Shown here: positions 17,812-27,206 of the stretch, piece after piece | Numbering within the stretch: the first letter of the stretch is position 1 | How the letters are laid out: each line of letters starts with the position of its first letter | Source of the DNA: Alphaproteobacteria bacterium | GTDB taxonomy: Bacteria; Pseudomonadota; Alphaproteobacteria; Micropepsales; Micropepsaceae | Assembly (NCBI GenBank): GCA_016792565.1 | Contig: JAEUMK010000046.1 | Coordinates: 1 to 44,799 of the forward strand | Length of the DNA: 44,799 nt | Direction: 5' to 3' | The notes under the pieces: model-generated | Database searches by the model: none | Seen by the model: the letters and a program-made list of their open reading frames with translations, nothing else | What the model was told of the DNA's origin: nothing | Made by a program: the position numbers and the translations under genes

Positions 17812-18270
17812 CTAAGCCTGCTTCTCCCAGCGCCCGGTCTCGGCCTGTTTCCAGTAGGTGACGCCATGGCCGGCGGCCTTGGCGTCCTTCCAGTAGCCGC
17901 GCGCCTCGGCGACCGCGGCCTCGTCGCGGCCGTCGAACAGCAGGATGACCCGCTCCAGCGCCGCCATGGCGGACCAGTCGCCCGGCTGCGCGCCATCGAC
18001 CAGGAACAGCGCCTGCGCCCGGTTGGGGTTCTCGTCGGCATCGGTCAGGAAGATCGGCTGGCGCTCGGGGAAGCCGTCGGCATGGCGGCCGTGCGGCAGG
18101 AAAGATTCCGCCCGCCAGGTCCACAGATGGGCGTCCAGCGCATCGACCCGCTCGGGGCCGCCGGCCCGCACCACCGCCCGCCAGCCGCGCTCCAGGGTCT
18201 TCTGCAGCAGCGGCGGCAGCGCCGTCTCCAGCGTCTCGCGCTGGAGGTGGTAGAACCACACTTCCGTCAC
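17812..18270 (-). CDS. holC: DNA polymerase III chi subunit
   Basis: A 152-residue protein of the clamp-loader-associated chi family, which links the polymerase III holoenzyme to SSB. The opening TEVWFYHLQRETLETALPPL and the core TLERGWRAVVRAGGPERVDAL, LWTWRAESFLPHG and QPIFLTDADENPNRAQALFLV are characteristic. The start is the GTG at 18270, which overlaps the TGA of the preceding small gene (GTGA); a longer open frame upstream only shadows pepA. Position downstream of pepA is the usual one for holC in alphaproteobacteria. Confidence 0.93.
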   Translation of the reverse strand: MTEVWFYHLQRETLETALPPLLQKTLERGWRAVVRAGGPERVDALDAHLWTWRAESFLPHGRHADGFPERQPIFLTDADENPNRAQALFLVDGAQPGDWSAMAALERVILLFDGRDEAAVAEARGYWKDAKAAGHGVTYWKQAETGRWEKQA

Positions 18271-18632
18271 GCGTAGCTCTCGGGACGGGAGGGATCGTCG
18301 GGCAGTTCGGGGGTCAGGAAGTTGAACGGACGGCCGCGCGAATTGGCGCGCCAGCCGGCCTCCATCGCCTGCCGGATGCTCGTCTCCAGCAGGATCCTGA
18401 ATTCCCGCGGCCGGTCCGGCCAGCTGCGCGGCCGGCCGTGCTGCGTCTTGGTGTAGGGAAACTCGACGATCAGCTCGCGGAAATTCTCCGACGCACGCAC
18501 CGAAACGCGCAGGCCCATATAACCGTCCGTCGACCATTGCGGCTCGCTCAGCACCGCCCAGACGAGCGGCTCGCCGTCGATGTCGATGGTCTCGGGAACC
18601 TGCTTCCCGCGTCCCTTTTTCGCGTTGTACAT
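18267..18632 (-). CDS. Small conserved-looking protein of unknown function
   Basis: A 121-residue hydrophilic protein with no signal peptide or membrane segment. It has a Lys-rich N-terminus (MYNAKKGRGKQVPETIDIDG) and alternating strand-like segments such as GYMGLRVSVRASENFRELIV. The basic stretch GRPRSWPDRPREFRILLET is followed by a Pro-rich acidic tail. I do not recognise the family. It starts 54 bp after pepA ends and is translationally coupled to holC. That position suggests it is a real gene, possibly linked to nucleic-acid work, but this is only context. Confidence 0.75.
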   Translation of the reverse strand: MYNAKKGRGKQVPETIDIDGEPLVWAVLSEPQWSTDGYMGLRVSVRASENFRELIVEFPYTKTQHGRPRSWPDRPREFRILLETSIRQAMEAGWRANSRGRPFNFLTPELPDDPSRPESYA

Positions 18633-18686
18633 CGCCTATCCCTTCAGGCGTTGGGCGAGCCCCGCAGGGCGGGGCTCGCCTCCTCG

Positions 18687-20153
18687 CTAGCCCTCCGCGA
18701 CATCCTTCACGAAGCGGTCGAGCAGGCGCACGCCGAAGCCGGTCGCGCCTTCCGGATGGATGTGGCGCGCCTTGGCGCTCCAGGCGACGCCGGCGATGTC
18801 GAGATGCGCCCACTTGGTCTCGTTGACGAAGCGCTGGAGGAACATCGCGCCGACGATCGAGCCGCCGAAGCGGCTGCCGGTGATGTTCTTCATGTCGGCG
18901 CAGGCCGAGTCGATCGCCCGGTCGAGCGACTCGACCAGCGGCAGGCGCCACACCTCCTCGCCGACCGCCTTGCCGGCCGCCGTCAGTTCGGCCGACAGCG
19001 TGTCGTCGTTCGAGAACAGGCCGCCATGGTCGAGGCCGAGGGCGATCATGATCGCCCCGGTCAGCGTGGCGAGGTTCACCATGTAGCGCGGCTTGAAGCG
19101 GTCCTGCGTGTACCAGAGCGCGTCGGCCAGCACGAGGCGGCCTTCGGCGTCGGTGTTCCAGACCTCGATCGTCTGACCCGACATCGAGGTCACGATGTCG
19201 CCGGGACGCTGCGCGTCGCCGTCCGGCATGTTCTCGACGAGGCCCAGCACGCCGACGACATTGGCCTTGGCCTTGCGCGTCGCCAGCGCCTTCATGGCGC
19301 CGGCGACGGCGCCGGCGCCGCCCATGTCCCACTTCATGTCCCACATGCCATCGCCCGGCTTCAGCGAGATGCCGCCGGTGTCGAAGGTGACGCCCTTGCC
19401 GACCAGGGCGATCGGGGCTTCCTTGGCCGCCCCGCCCTTCCACTGCATGACGACGAGCTTGGACTCCTTGGCGCTGCCCTGGCCGACGCCCAGCAGCGCG
19501 CCCATGCCCAGCTTCTTCATCTCCTTCTCGCCCAGCACCTCGACGACGACGCCGAGCTTCTTAAGCTCGGCGCAGCGGTCGGCGAAGCTCTGGGGATAGA
19601 TGACGTTGGCCGGCTCGGTGACCAGGTCGCGGGTGAAGGTGACGCCGGCGATCGCCGCCTCGTGGGCCTTCCACTGCTTGCGGGCGGCGGCCGGATCGCC
19701 GGTCTGCACCTCGATGGTCTTCACCGAGGGCTTCTGATCGTCCTTCAGCTTGGTGCGGTACTTGTCGAAGCGATAGCCGCGCAGCACGGCGGCCAGCGCC
19801 ACATGGCCGGCGATCTCGGCCGAGACGTCCAGCGCGAAGACGAGCTTGGCTTCGCCGCAGGTCAGAAAGCGGGCGATCACCGCGCCGCCGACCGCCTCGC
19901 CGACCAGCGGGTCGATCGCCTCGGCCTTGCCGAGCCCGACCAGGACCACCCGGCCACCGGCCGCGCCGGCGACGTCGACGATCTGGCCCTTGGCGCCGGT
20001 GAAGCGGTTGCGCTTCGCCGCCGCCGCGACCGCCCCGCCCGAGGCCTTGTCGGCCGCAGCCGCCTGCGCCATCAGTTTTCCGCCCTCGGTGGCTCCGACG
20101 ATCAGCACCCCGTCCTTGACCGGGCCGAAGCCCGAAAACCGCACATCCATCAT
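18687..20153 (-). CDS. pepA: Leucyl aminopeptidase (M17)
   Basis: A cytosolic zinc/manganese aminopeptidase that trims N-terminal residues from peptides; PepA in some bacteria also binds DNA. The 488-residue protein has the M17 signature NTDAEGRL starting at N333. It also has the metal- and substrate-binding lysine block VGKGVTFDTGGISLKPGDGM, and SRFGGSIVGAMFLQRFV near the C-terminus. The ATG at 20153 is chosen because AGGGA lies about 6 nt upstream; an ATG one codon later is equally possible. Divergent from lptF across 195 bp that contain an inverted repeat. Confidence 0.96.
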   Translation of the reverse strand: MMDVRFSGFGPVKDGVLIVGATEGGKLMAQAAAADKASGGAVAAAAKRNRFTGAKGQIVDVAGAAGGRVVLVGLGKAEAIDPLVGEAVGGAVIARFLTCGEAKLVFALDVSAEIAGHVALAAVLRGYRFDKYRTKLKDDQKPSVKTIEVQTGDPAAARKQWKAHEAAIAGVTFTRDLVTEPANVIYPQSFADRCAELKKLGVVVEVLGEKEMKKLGMGALLGVGQGSAKESKLVVMQWKGGAAKEAPIALVGKGVTFDTGGISLKPGDGMWDMKWDMGGAGAVAGAMKALATRKAKANVVGVLGLVENMPDGDAQRPGDIVTSMSGQTIEVWNTDAEGRLVLADALWYTQDRFKPRYMVNLATLTGAIMIALGLDHGGLFSNDDTLSAELTAAGKAVGEEVWRLPLVESLDRAIDSACADMKNITGSRFGGSIVGAMFLQRFVNETKWAHLDIAGVAWSAKARHIHPEGATGFGVRLLDRFVKDVAEG

Positions 20154-20187
20154 GAATTCCCTGTCACGCGCCAGAAGGCGCGGCCGG

Positions 20188-20273
20188 TGCCCCAATCAGG
20201 ACGATTGCGGCGCGGCGCGCGCATGATTAGATCGGGGCCGGACTCAAGTGGGGTCCCGCCCCGGATTGGGGCA
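20188..20273. repeat. Spaced inverted repeat between pepA and lptF
   Basis: TGCCCCAATC at 20188-20197 and its exact complement GATTGGGGCA at 20264-20273 are separated by 66 bp and flank the middle of the divergent intergenic region. A shared operator or looping site is possible, as is chance. Confidence 0.4.
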
Positions 20274-20348
20274 GACCTAGAACAAACCGCGTCGGCGCGG
20301 AAGCGGCTTGTGGCCGCTCGCGCGCGTGTGATCGCAAGAAGGCGCCTG

Positions 20349-21467
20349 ATGACGCGGCTCGGCCGGTACATATTCGACGAGGCGTTCCGGCCGTTCGTCT
20401 TCTTCGTGGCGGCGCTGGCCGCCATCGTCTGGCTGTCGCAGTCGCTGCGCTACGTGAACGTGATCGTCGACCAGGGCCAGTCGGCCTTCATGTTCCTCTA
20501 TCTGATCGTCCTGATGCTGCCGAGCCTGCTGATCTTCGTGATCCCGGCGGCCCTGCTCTTCGCCGTCTTCTACGCGCTGTTCCGCCTGCAGGGCGACAGC
20601 GAGCTGGTCGTGCTGGCGGCGGCCGGGCGCTCGCGCCTGTCGATCGCCTGGCCGCTGGTCGTGCTGGCGGCGGTGGCGGCGCTGCTGCACCTGGCGGTCA
20701 ATCTCTACCTGATGCCGCTCGGCCAGCGCACGCTGAAGGACCTGATGTACCAGATCCGCGGCGATCTCGTTTCGAACGTGCTGCGCGAGGGACAGTTCAC
20801 GACGCCGTCCGACGGGCTGACCGTCTATGTCCGCGAACGGTCGGGGGCGTCGAGCGCGCGCGGCATCCTCGTCCACGACAACCGCGATCCGCTGACCGCG
20901 ACCACCTACATGGCCGAGGCGGGCGAGATCGTTCCCAGCGACGCCGGCCCGCGCTTCGTGCTGGTGAATGGCAACGTCCAGCGGGTCGAGGCGCCGGGCC
21001 GCATCGCGACGCTGCAGTTCGACCGCTACGTGATCGACCTGGCGCCCTTCCAGAAGGGCGAGCGGGGCGACGATCGCGGCACGCAGGAGCGCTATCTGGG
21101 CGAACTGCTCGATCCCGGCGCGAGCGTCGCCCCCGACCGGCGGCGCAACTACTTCGCCGACGCGCACGAGCGCCTGTCCTCGCCGCTCTACAGCTTCGTC
21201 TTCGTGCTGATCCCCGCCGCCGCCATCCTGGCGGTCGGTTCGGCCCGCCGCTCGATCGGACTCAGGATCGGCCTGGCGGCGCTCGTCGCCCTGTCGATCC
21301 GCATGGCCGGGCTCGGGGTCCGGGGGGCCGTCGGCTCCAACAGCGATCTCTGGCCGCTGCTCTACGCCGTGCCGCTCGTAGGGATCGCCGGGGCGCTCGT
21401 CTGGCTGTCGGGCTGGACGCCGCGGCGCAGGCCGGCGCCGGCGCCGCCGGAAGAGGCGGCCGCATGA
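20349..21467 (+). CDS. lptF: LPS export permease LptF
   Basis: An inner-membrane subunit of the LptB2FG transporter that extracts lipopolysaccharide from the inner membrane. The 372-residue protein has transmembrane helices at about 15-35, 55-85 and 98-120, then a periplasmic beta-jellyroll domain (about 130-265) and helices at about 280-300, 308-325 and 335-355. This is the YjgP/YjgQ fold. GDSELVVLAAAGRSRL near residue 93 is the conserved cytoplasmic coupling region. The ATG at 20349 is preceded by AAGGCG. It overlaps lptG by ATGA, and lptD follows. Confidence 0.95.
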   Translation: MTRLGRYIFDEAFRPFVFFVAALAAIVWLSQSLRYVNVIVDQGQSAFMFLYLIVLMLPSLLIFVIPAALLFAVFYALFRLQGDSELVVLAAAGRSRLSIAWPLVVLAAVAALLHLAVNLYLMPLGQRTLKDLMYQIRGDLVSNVLREGQFTTPSDGLTVYVRERSGASSARGILVHDNRDPLTATTYMAEAGEIVPSDAGPRFVLVNGNVQRVEAPGRIATLQFDRYVIDLAPFQKGERGDDRGTQERYLGELLDPGASVAPDRRRNYFADAHERLSSPLYSFVFVLIPAAAILAVGSARRSIGLRIGLAALVALSIRMAGLGVRGAVGSNSDLWPLLYAVPLVGIAGALVWLSGWTPRRRPAPAPPEEAAA

Positions 21468-22555
21468 CGCCGTTCGTGCTCGCCCGCTATCTCACCTGGC
21501 GCTTCCTGCTGTCCTGCGGGGCGGTGGCGGCGGCGCTCGCCGCCTTCGTCTTCATCATCAACCTCGCCGAGTTGCTGAACCGCAGCGCCGGCAAGGACGA
21601 AATGACCTTCGGCATCGCGCTGGCGATGTCGGTCTTCAAGCTGCCGCTGACGCTGAACAAGCTGCTGCCCTTCATCGTGCTGTTCGGCGCGATCTGGATG
21701 TTCGCGCGCCTGGCGCGCTTCCACGAACTGGAGGCGATCCGCGCCTCGGGGGTCTCGGCCTGGCAGTTCATCGCCCCGCCGGTCGCGGTGGCGATCCTCG
21801 CCGGGGTCGCCTCGACGCTGGCGATCAACCCGATCGCCGCCAATGCCGCCAGCCAGTTCGAGCAACTGGAGGCGCGCTATCTGCGCGGCCGCGTGTCGAT
21901 CCTCGCGGCGCTGCCGACCGGCGTCTGGCTGCGCCAGGCCGACGAAGGCGGCCAGGCGGTGATCCATGCCTTGCGCGTTTCGTCCGGCGACATGACGCTG
22001 GAGGACGTGATCGTCTTCATTTACCAGGGCTCGGACCGCTTCGAGCGCCGGCTCGATGCCCGCTCGGCGGTGCTGGAAGCCGGCCGCTGGCGGCTCAGCG
22101 AGGTCTACGAGTCGCGCCCCGGCGAGCCGGCGCAGTTCCATCAGAGCTACGACCTGCCCACCCGCCTCACCGCCGACGAGGTGCGCGACAGCTTCACCTC
22201 GCCCGACACCATCGACTTCTGGGACCTGCCGCGCTTCATCGCGACCGCCGAGGATGCCGGCTTCACCGCCGTGCGCCACCGGATGCACTTCTACGCCCTG
22301 ATCGCCCTGCCGCTGGCGCTCGGCGCGATGGTCGTCATCGCCGCCGCCTTCGCGCTGCGGCCGATGCGGCTCGGCGGCACCGGGGGGTTGCTCGCCGCCG
22401 CGGCCGGCGTCGGCTTCGTCTTCTACTTCTTCAGCGACTTCACCGAGGCGCTCGGCCTCTCGGGCCTGGTTTCGCCGATCATCGCGGCCGGCGCGCCGAC
22501 GCTGACCTGCCTGCTCTTCGGGGTGACCGCCCTGCTCTATCTCGAGGACGGCTAG
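21464..22555 (+). CDS. lptG: LPS export permease LptG
   Basis: Partner of LptF in the inner-membrane LPS extraction complex, 363 residues. It has N-terminal helices (about 12-35 and 55-80), the conserved ELEAIRASGVSAWQF coupling segment (about 87-101), a periplasmic jellyroll domain (about 130-250) and three C-terminal helices. Translation is coupled to lptF (ATGA overlap), and only one base separates its stop from the lptD start. This implies stoichiometric production of inner- and outer-membrane transport parts. Confidence 0.95.
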   Translation: MTPFVLARYLTWRFLLSCGAVAAALAAFVFIINLAELLNRSAGKDEMTFGIALAMSVFKLPLTLNKLLPFIVLFGAIWMFARLARFHELEAIRASGVSAWQFIAPPVAVAILAGVASTLAINPIAANAASQFEQLEARYLRGRVSILAALPTGVWLRQADEGGQAVIHALRVSSGDMTLEDVIVFIYQGSDRFERRLDARSAVLEAGRWRLSEVYESRPGEPAQFHQSYDLPTRLTADEVRDSFTSPDTIDFWDLPRFIATAEDAGFTAVRHRMHFYALIALPLALGAMVVIAAAFALRPMRLGGTGGLLAAAAGVGFVFYFFSDFTEALGLSGLVSPIIAAGAPTLTCLLFGVTALLYLEDG

Positions 22556-22556
22556 G

Positions 22557-24791
22557 ATGCGCCTTTCCATCCTCCTCCTCGCCACCGCCTGCGCGCTCGG
22601 AGCGCCCGCCCTCGCCGCCAGCGAGCCGCTCGCCCCCGGCGGCGAGGCGGAGTCCGTCGTCTTCCGGGCCGACCGGCTGGTCTACGACGCCGACGGCCGC
22701 ACCGTGCGGCTCAGCGGCAATGTCGAGATCGCCAGCGACGGCCGCCTGCTGACCGCCGACGAGGTCGGCTACGACCAGACCACCGGCCGCGTCATGGCGC
22801 GCGGCCATGTCGTCATCCGCGAGGCCGACGGCTCGATGCTGACCGCCGACGAGGTCGAACTGACCGGCGATCTGAAGGACGGCGTCGTCGACAACATCGC
22901 GGTCTTCCTGGACGAGTACGCCCGCCTCGCCGCCGTCAGGGCGACGCGCGAGGCCGGGGCGCGCACGACGCTGGAGAGCGCCGTCTTCAGCCCGTGCCGG
23001 GTCTGCACCGAGAAGGGCCAGACCGAGCCGCTCTGGCAGATCACCGCGACCCGCGTCGTCTGGGACCAGACGACGAAGCGCATTTCCTACGAGGACGCCT
23101 CGTTCGAGCTGTTCGGGACGCCGCTCGTCACGATCCCGGCCTTTTCGCACGCCGACTTCTCGGTGAAGAACCAAACCGGCTTCCTCGCGCCCTCGGCCGG
23201 CTCGACCAGCGACCTGGGCTATTTCGTCGAGGTGCCGTTCCACTGGGCGCTCGATCCGTCCTACGATCTGACGATCTCGCCGCTGATCGCGACCGAGGCG
23301 AATCCGGTCCTCAAGCTCGACTGGCGCCAGGAGACGTCGAGCGGCGCCTACTTCCTGTCCGGCAGCTACACCTACGACGATGCCTACGACACCGACGGCA
23401 ACAGGACAGGCGCGCAGACCTCCTACAGCCATGTCTTCGGGCGCGGCCGCTTCCGCCTCAGCGAGAAGATGGGCTGGGGCTTCGATCTGGAGCGGACCTC
23501 CAGCGACACCTATCTCAAGCGCTACGAGATCTCCGACGCCGACCGGCTGACCAGCCGCGCCTACTGGGACTGGCGCAACGGCCGATCCTACGCCTCCGTC
23601 TCGGCCTATGCCTTCCAGGGCCTGCGGGCGACCGACGACGACGCGCTGACGCCCATCGTGCTGCCCGAGGCGATGCTCCACTACGTGCTGGACGAACCGG
23701 TCTATGGCGGCGAGCTGGCGCTCGACGCCAGCCTCATCGCCCTCAACCGCTCGCGCGGCCTCGACACCCAGCGCCTCGCCGCCGGCGTCTCGTGGTCGCG
23801 GCCCGAGATCCTGGAGGGCGGCCAGGCGATCACCTTCTTCGCCGAGGCGCGCGCCGAGCTCTACCGTATCGGCACCGCCGATCCGGTCCTCACGCCGGGC
23901 GTGGAGGACGGCGATCTGCTCAGCCGCGCCACGCTCTATGCCGGCATCGACATGCGCTGGCCCTTCGTGCGGCAGACCGAGGACGGCTTCACGCAGATCG
24001 TCGAGCCGATCATGCAGGTCGTCATCGCCCCCTATGGCGACGGCCCGGACGGCATCCCCAACGAGGACAGCCTCAGCCTCGAATTCGACGACACCAACCT
24101 CTTCAACCCGGTGAAATTCACCGGCCTCGACCTGATCGAGAGCGGCCCGCGCGCCAATATCGGCCTGCGCTATGCCGAGTTCTTCCCCGGCGGCGGCTCG
24201 CTGGAAGTGCTGGCCGGCTTCCAGGTCCGGCTCGACGACGATCCGGCCTTCGAGAATGCCTCCGGCCTCGGCGAGACCCAGTCCGACTATGTCGGGCGGG
24301 TCACCTTCGTGCCCTGGCCCGGGCTGACGATCGTCAACCGGCTGCGGCTCGACAAGGACGACTTCTCGGTCCGCCGCAACGAGGTCTACATCCAGGGCTC
24401 GGGCTCCTGGTACGAGATCGACGCCTCCTATCTGAAGCTGGAGAGCGACCCGGCGCTCACCGGCCTCGGCCCCCGCGAGGAGGTGAGCCTGCGCAGCCGC
24501 CTCTATGTCGACGAATACTGGAGCGTCATCGGCGGCGCCCGGCGCGATCTGGAAAGCGACCAGATGATCGAGAGCCGCTTCGGCGTCGCCTACGAGGACG
24601 AGTGCTCGTTCGTCGAGCTGGGCTTCCGCCGCCGCTTCACCCGCGACCGCGACAGCGAGCCCTCGACCACGGTCATCCTGTCGATTCGGCTCAAGGCGCT
24701 GGGCGACGGCGGCACGGCCGCGCCGCTGTTCGAGGCCGATCCCTATCTGGGCGCGGAAAACCGCGATCCGCAGGGCTTCCGCTCGTTCTGA
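22557..24791 (+). CDS. lptD: LPS assembly outer-membrane protein LptD
   Basis: The outer-membrane barrel that inserts LPS into the outer leaflet, 744 residues. It has a signal peptide (1-21, cleavage near PALAA), an N-terminal OstA jellyroll (about 35-140, with RADRLVYDADGRTVRLSGNV and LTADEVGYDQTTGRVMARG), then a long barrel. The family's disulfide cysteines are present as CRVC early (about residues 146-149) and in EDECSFVELGFRRRF near the C-terminus. The last residue is Phe, as in BAM substrates. Followed by surA, the chaperone needed to fold LptD. Confidence 0.96.
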   Translation: MRLSILLLATACALGAPALAASEPLAPGGEAESVVFRADRLVYDADGRTVRLSGNVEIASDGRLLTADEVGYDQTTGRVMARGHVVIREADGSMLTADEVELTGDLKDGVVDNIAVFLDEYARLAAVRATREAGARTTLESAVFSPCRVCTEKGQTEPLWQITATRVVWDQTTKRISYEDASFELFGTPLVTIPAFSHADFSVKNQTGFLAPSAGSTSDLGYFVEVPFHWALDPSYDLTISPLIATEANPVLKLDWRQETSSGAYFLSGSYTYDDAYDTDGNRTGAQTSYSHVFGRGRFRLSEKMGWGFDLERTSSDTYLKRYEISDADRLTSRAYWDWRNGRSYASVSAYAFQGLRATDDDALTPIVLPEAMLHYVLDEPVYGGELALDASLIALNRSRGLDTQRLAAGVSWSRPEILEGGQAITFFAEARAELYRIGTADPVLTPGVEDGDLLSRATLYAGIDMRWPFVRQTEDGFTQIVEPIMQVVIAPYGDGPDGIPNEDSLSLEFDDTNLFNPVKFTGLDLIESGPRANIGLRYAEFFPGGGSLEVLAGFQVRLDDDPAFENASGLGETQSDYVGRVTFVPWPGLTIVNRLRLDKDDFSVRRNEVYIQGSGSWYEIDASYLKLESDPALTGLGPREEVSLRSRLYVDEYWSVIGGARRDLESDQMIESRFGVAYEDECSFVELGFRRRFTRDRDSEPSTTVILSIRLKALGDGGTAAPLFEADPYLGAENRDPQGFRSF

Positions 24792-24841
24792 TGGGGGCGG
24801 TGCAAGCCATATTGACGCCCGATTTTCGGGGCATCCCGGCG

Positions 24842-24869
24842 TTGAACCGTTCCGGGAAGCCTGTATTCT
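24842..24869 (+). promoter_or_regulatory. Candidate surA promoter
   Basis: TTGAAC (24842-24847) and TATTCT (24864-24869) are separated by 16 bp in the 164-bp gap between lptD and surA. This could give surA-pdxA-rsmA a promoter independent of the lpt genes. Confidence 0.45.
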
Positions 24870-24955
24870 CCGGCCCGCGCGGTAGGGGTCGGGCCAAATC
24901 GCAACGGGGCGACGCTTTCGGGCGCGCCGTAACACGACGGAATCAGCGTACGGCC

Positions 24956-26323
24956 ATGAAATCAGTGTTGAAGTTCGCCGCCGCCGCCCTCGCCGCCGCG
25001 TTCGCCTTCGCGGCGCCCCAGGCCACGGCCGAGAGCGTCCAGCGCGCCGCGGCCGTCGTGAACGGCACCGTCATCTCGACCTACGATCTCGACCAGCGGG
25101 TCCGCATGATCCTGTCGACATCGGGCGGCGCCCAGGGTGCGGCGGCGCAGCAGCGCCTGCGCGAGCAGGTGCTGCGCACGCTGATCGACGAGATCCTGCA
25201 GCTGCTCGAAGCCCAGGACGCCGAGCTGGTCATCACCGAGGCCGAGGTCGACGAGGCGATCGACCGCATCGCCCAGCAGAACAACACCAGCCGCGAGGCG
25301 ATCGTGAAGTCGCTCGCCGCCAACGGCATCGGTGAGGAGACGCTGCGCGTCCAGATCCGCGCCGAACTCGCCTGGTCGCAGCTGATCGAGGCGCGCCTCG
25401 CGCCCCGCGTCAACATCTCCGAGGAGGAGATCGACCAGGAGATGCGGCGCATCGAGGCCGGCGCGACCAAGCCGCAATTCCTCGCCTCCGAGATCTTCAT
25501 CGCCGTCGACTCCCCCGCCGACGAGGCCCGCGCCCGCCGCAACATCGAGCAGATCTACCAGCAGCTGAACAGCGGCAGCCCGTTCGTCACCCTCGCCGAG
25601 CAGTTCTCCGAATCCGCCACCGCCTCGCGCGGCGGCGACCTGGGCTGGGTGCAGGACGGCGACGTGCCGCTCGAGATCTGGCAGACGCTGCAGTCCATGC
25701 GGCCGATGTCGATCTCGCGCCCGGTGCGCGCCGGCGGCGGCTATTACATCATCGCCCTGCGCGACAAGATGCGCCCCGCCGGTTCGGCCGCCGAAGCGCC
25801 GCCGCCCCCGCCCGGGCGGCCCGCGGGCGTCCCCGCCGGCTCGATCAAGCTGAAGCGCGTGGTCATCGGCCTGCCGCCGCAGATGTCGAAGGCCGAGGAG
25901 GAGCGCGTGATCCAGGCGGTGTCGGGCCTGCGCGAGCAGATCAAGGGCTGCCAGGGGCTCGAGGAATTCGCCGGCCAGCTTCAGGGCGTCGCGGTGGTCG
26001 ATCTTCCCGTGCTGCCGATCGCCGATCTCGCGCCGGAAGTCCGCCAGGTCATCCAGGGGCTCAATCCCAGCGACGTCTCGCCGCCCTATTTCAGCCGGGA
26101 AGGCGACGTGAACCTGGTCAACATGCTGGTGGTCTGCGGCGACCGTCCGCGGGTCGACTACGTCGCGACCCGGGCTTTCGAGATGCCGACCCGCGAGGAG
26201 GTCGGCAACCGCATGTTCAATCAGGAGCTCTCGGTGATGGCGCGCCGCTATATGCGCGACCTGCGCCGCGACGCCTCGATCGAGATCCGCGACGCGGCGA
26301 TCCTGAACGCTGCCTCGAACTGA
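24956..26323 (+). CDS. surA: Periplasmic peptidyl-prolyl isomerase SurA
   Basis: A chaperone and PPIase for outer-membrane proteins, 455 residues. It has a signal peptide (1-25, ending PQATA), a SurA N-terminal chaperone domain ([20 protein letters not shown] onward, about 30-165) and a parvulin PpiC domain (about 170-265, with [23 protein letters not shown]). A Pro-rich linker at about 282-292 ([10 protein letters not shown]) leads to a C-terminal region that looks like a second, degenerate parvulin-like domain. The ATG at 24956 directly opens the signal peptide. One base separates it from pdxA, the classical surA-pdxA-rsmA order. Confidence 0.94.
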   Translation: MKSVLKFAAAALAAAFAFAAPQATAESVQRAAAVVNGTVISTYDLDQRVRMILSTSGGAQGAAAQQRLREQVLRTLIDEILQLLEAQDAELVITEAEVDEAIDRIAQQNNTSREAIVKSLAANGIGEETLRVQIRAELAWSQLIEARLAPRVNISEEEIDQEMRRIEAGATKPQFLASEIFIAVDSPADEARARRNIEQIYQQLNSGSPFVTLAEQFSESATASRGGDLGWVQDGDVPLEIWQTLQSMRPMSISRPVRAGGGYYIIALRDKMRPAGSAAEAPPPPPGRPAGVPAGSIKLKRVVIGLPPQMSKAEEERVIQAVSGLREQIKGCQGLEEFAGQLQGVAVVDLPVLPIADLAPEVRQVIQGLNPSDVSPPYFSREGDVNLVNMLVVCGDRPRVDYVATRAFEMPTREEVGNRMFNQELSVMARRYMRDLRRDASIEIRDAAILNAASN

Positions 26324-26324
26324 C

Positions 26325-27206
26325 ATGGCCGGGCCGCGCCCGATCGCTCTGACGATGGGCGATCCGGCCGGCATCGGGCCGGAGATCGCGGCGCACGCCA
26401 TGGCGGCGCTCGAGAACCGCATCGCGATCCGTTACGTCGCGAGCCGCGCGGCGATGGCGGCGGCGATCCCCGGACGGCCCGAAACCGCCGACCCTCAGGC
26501 GGTCATCGACTCCATCCGCCGCGCCGTCGAACTGGTCCGGTCCGGCGAGTGCGCGGCGGTCGTCACCTGCCCCATCGCCAAGAAGACGCTGACGCAGGCC
26601 GGCTTCGCCTTTCCCGGCCATACCGAGTATCTGGGCCATCTGACCGGCGCGCCGCGGCCGGTGATGATGCTCGCCGTCGAGGGCCTGCGCGTCGTGCCGG
26701 TGACGGTTCACGCGCCGCTCGCCCTTGTGCCGTCGCTCCTCACCACGGACCTCATCGTCGAGACCGGGCGGATCGTCGCGACGGCGCTCACCCGCGATTT
26801 CGGCATCGCCGCGCCGCGCCTCGCGGTCGCCGGGCTCAATCCGCACGCCGGCGAGGGCGGCACGATGGGGACGGAGGAAGCCGCGATCATCGCCCCCGCG
26901 ATCGCCCGCCTCCAGGCCGAGGGCATCGCGGTCACCGGGCCGCATCCGGCCGACACGCTGTTCCACGCCGCCGCGCGCGCCCGCTACGACGCGGCGCTCT
27001 GCATGTATCACGACCAGGCCCTGATCCCGCTGAAGACCATCGACTTCGAGCGCGGCGTCAACATCACCCTTGGCCTGCCGATCGTGCGCACCTCGCCCGA
27101 CCACGGCACGGCGTTCGACATCGCCGGCAAGGGGATCGCCAGCCCCTTGAGCCTCATCGCCGCCATCGAGCTCGCCGCCGCCATGGCCGCGGCGCGGGCG
27201 CCATGA
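26325..27206 (+). CDS. pdxA: 4-hydroxythreonine-4-phosphate dehydrogenase (compact)
   Basis: An NAD-dependent enzyme of pyridoxal phosphate synthesis. Motifs are [12 protein letters not shown] (10-21), [12 protein letters not shown] with metal ligand H99, MYHDQALIP with H229 and [13 protein letters not shown] with H260, plus [13 protein letters not shown]. At 293 residues it is about 35 shorter than E. coli PdxA (329). The shortfall lies between residues 38 and 75, where the usual substrate-proximal loops are replaced by a short [14 protein letters not shown] linker. All metal ligands remain. It overlaps rsmA by ATGA. Confidence 0.93.
   Translation: MAGPRPIALTMGDPAGIGPEIAAHAMAALENRIAIRYVASRAAMAAAIPGRPETADPQAVIDSIRRAVELVRSGECAAVVTCPIAKKTLTQAGFAFPGHTEYLGHLTGAPRPVMMLAVEGLRVVPVTVHAPLALVPSLLTTDLIVETGRIVATALTRDFGIAAPRLAVAGLNPHAGEGGTMGTEEAAIIAPAIARLQAEGIAVTGPHPADTLFHAAARARYDAALCMYHDQALIPLKTIDFERGVNITLGLPIVRTSPDHGTAFDIAGKGIASPLSLIAAIELAAAMAAARAP

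Noticed and set aside
18438-21467. 1009-codon open frame ending in lptF
   Set aside because: Its first two thirds are antisense to pepA; only the part from the ATG at 20349 matches LptF.
22994-26323. 1109-codon open frame that would fuse sequence from within lptD to surA
   Set aside because: The upstream part is an Arg-rich shadow of lptD. The surA signal peptide and start at 24956 mark the real gene.
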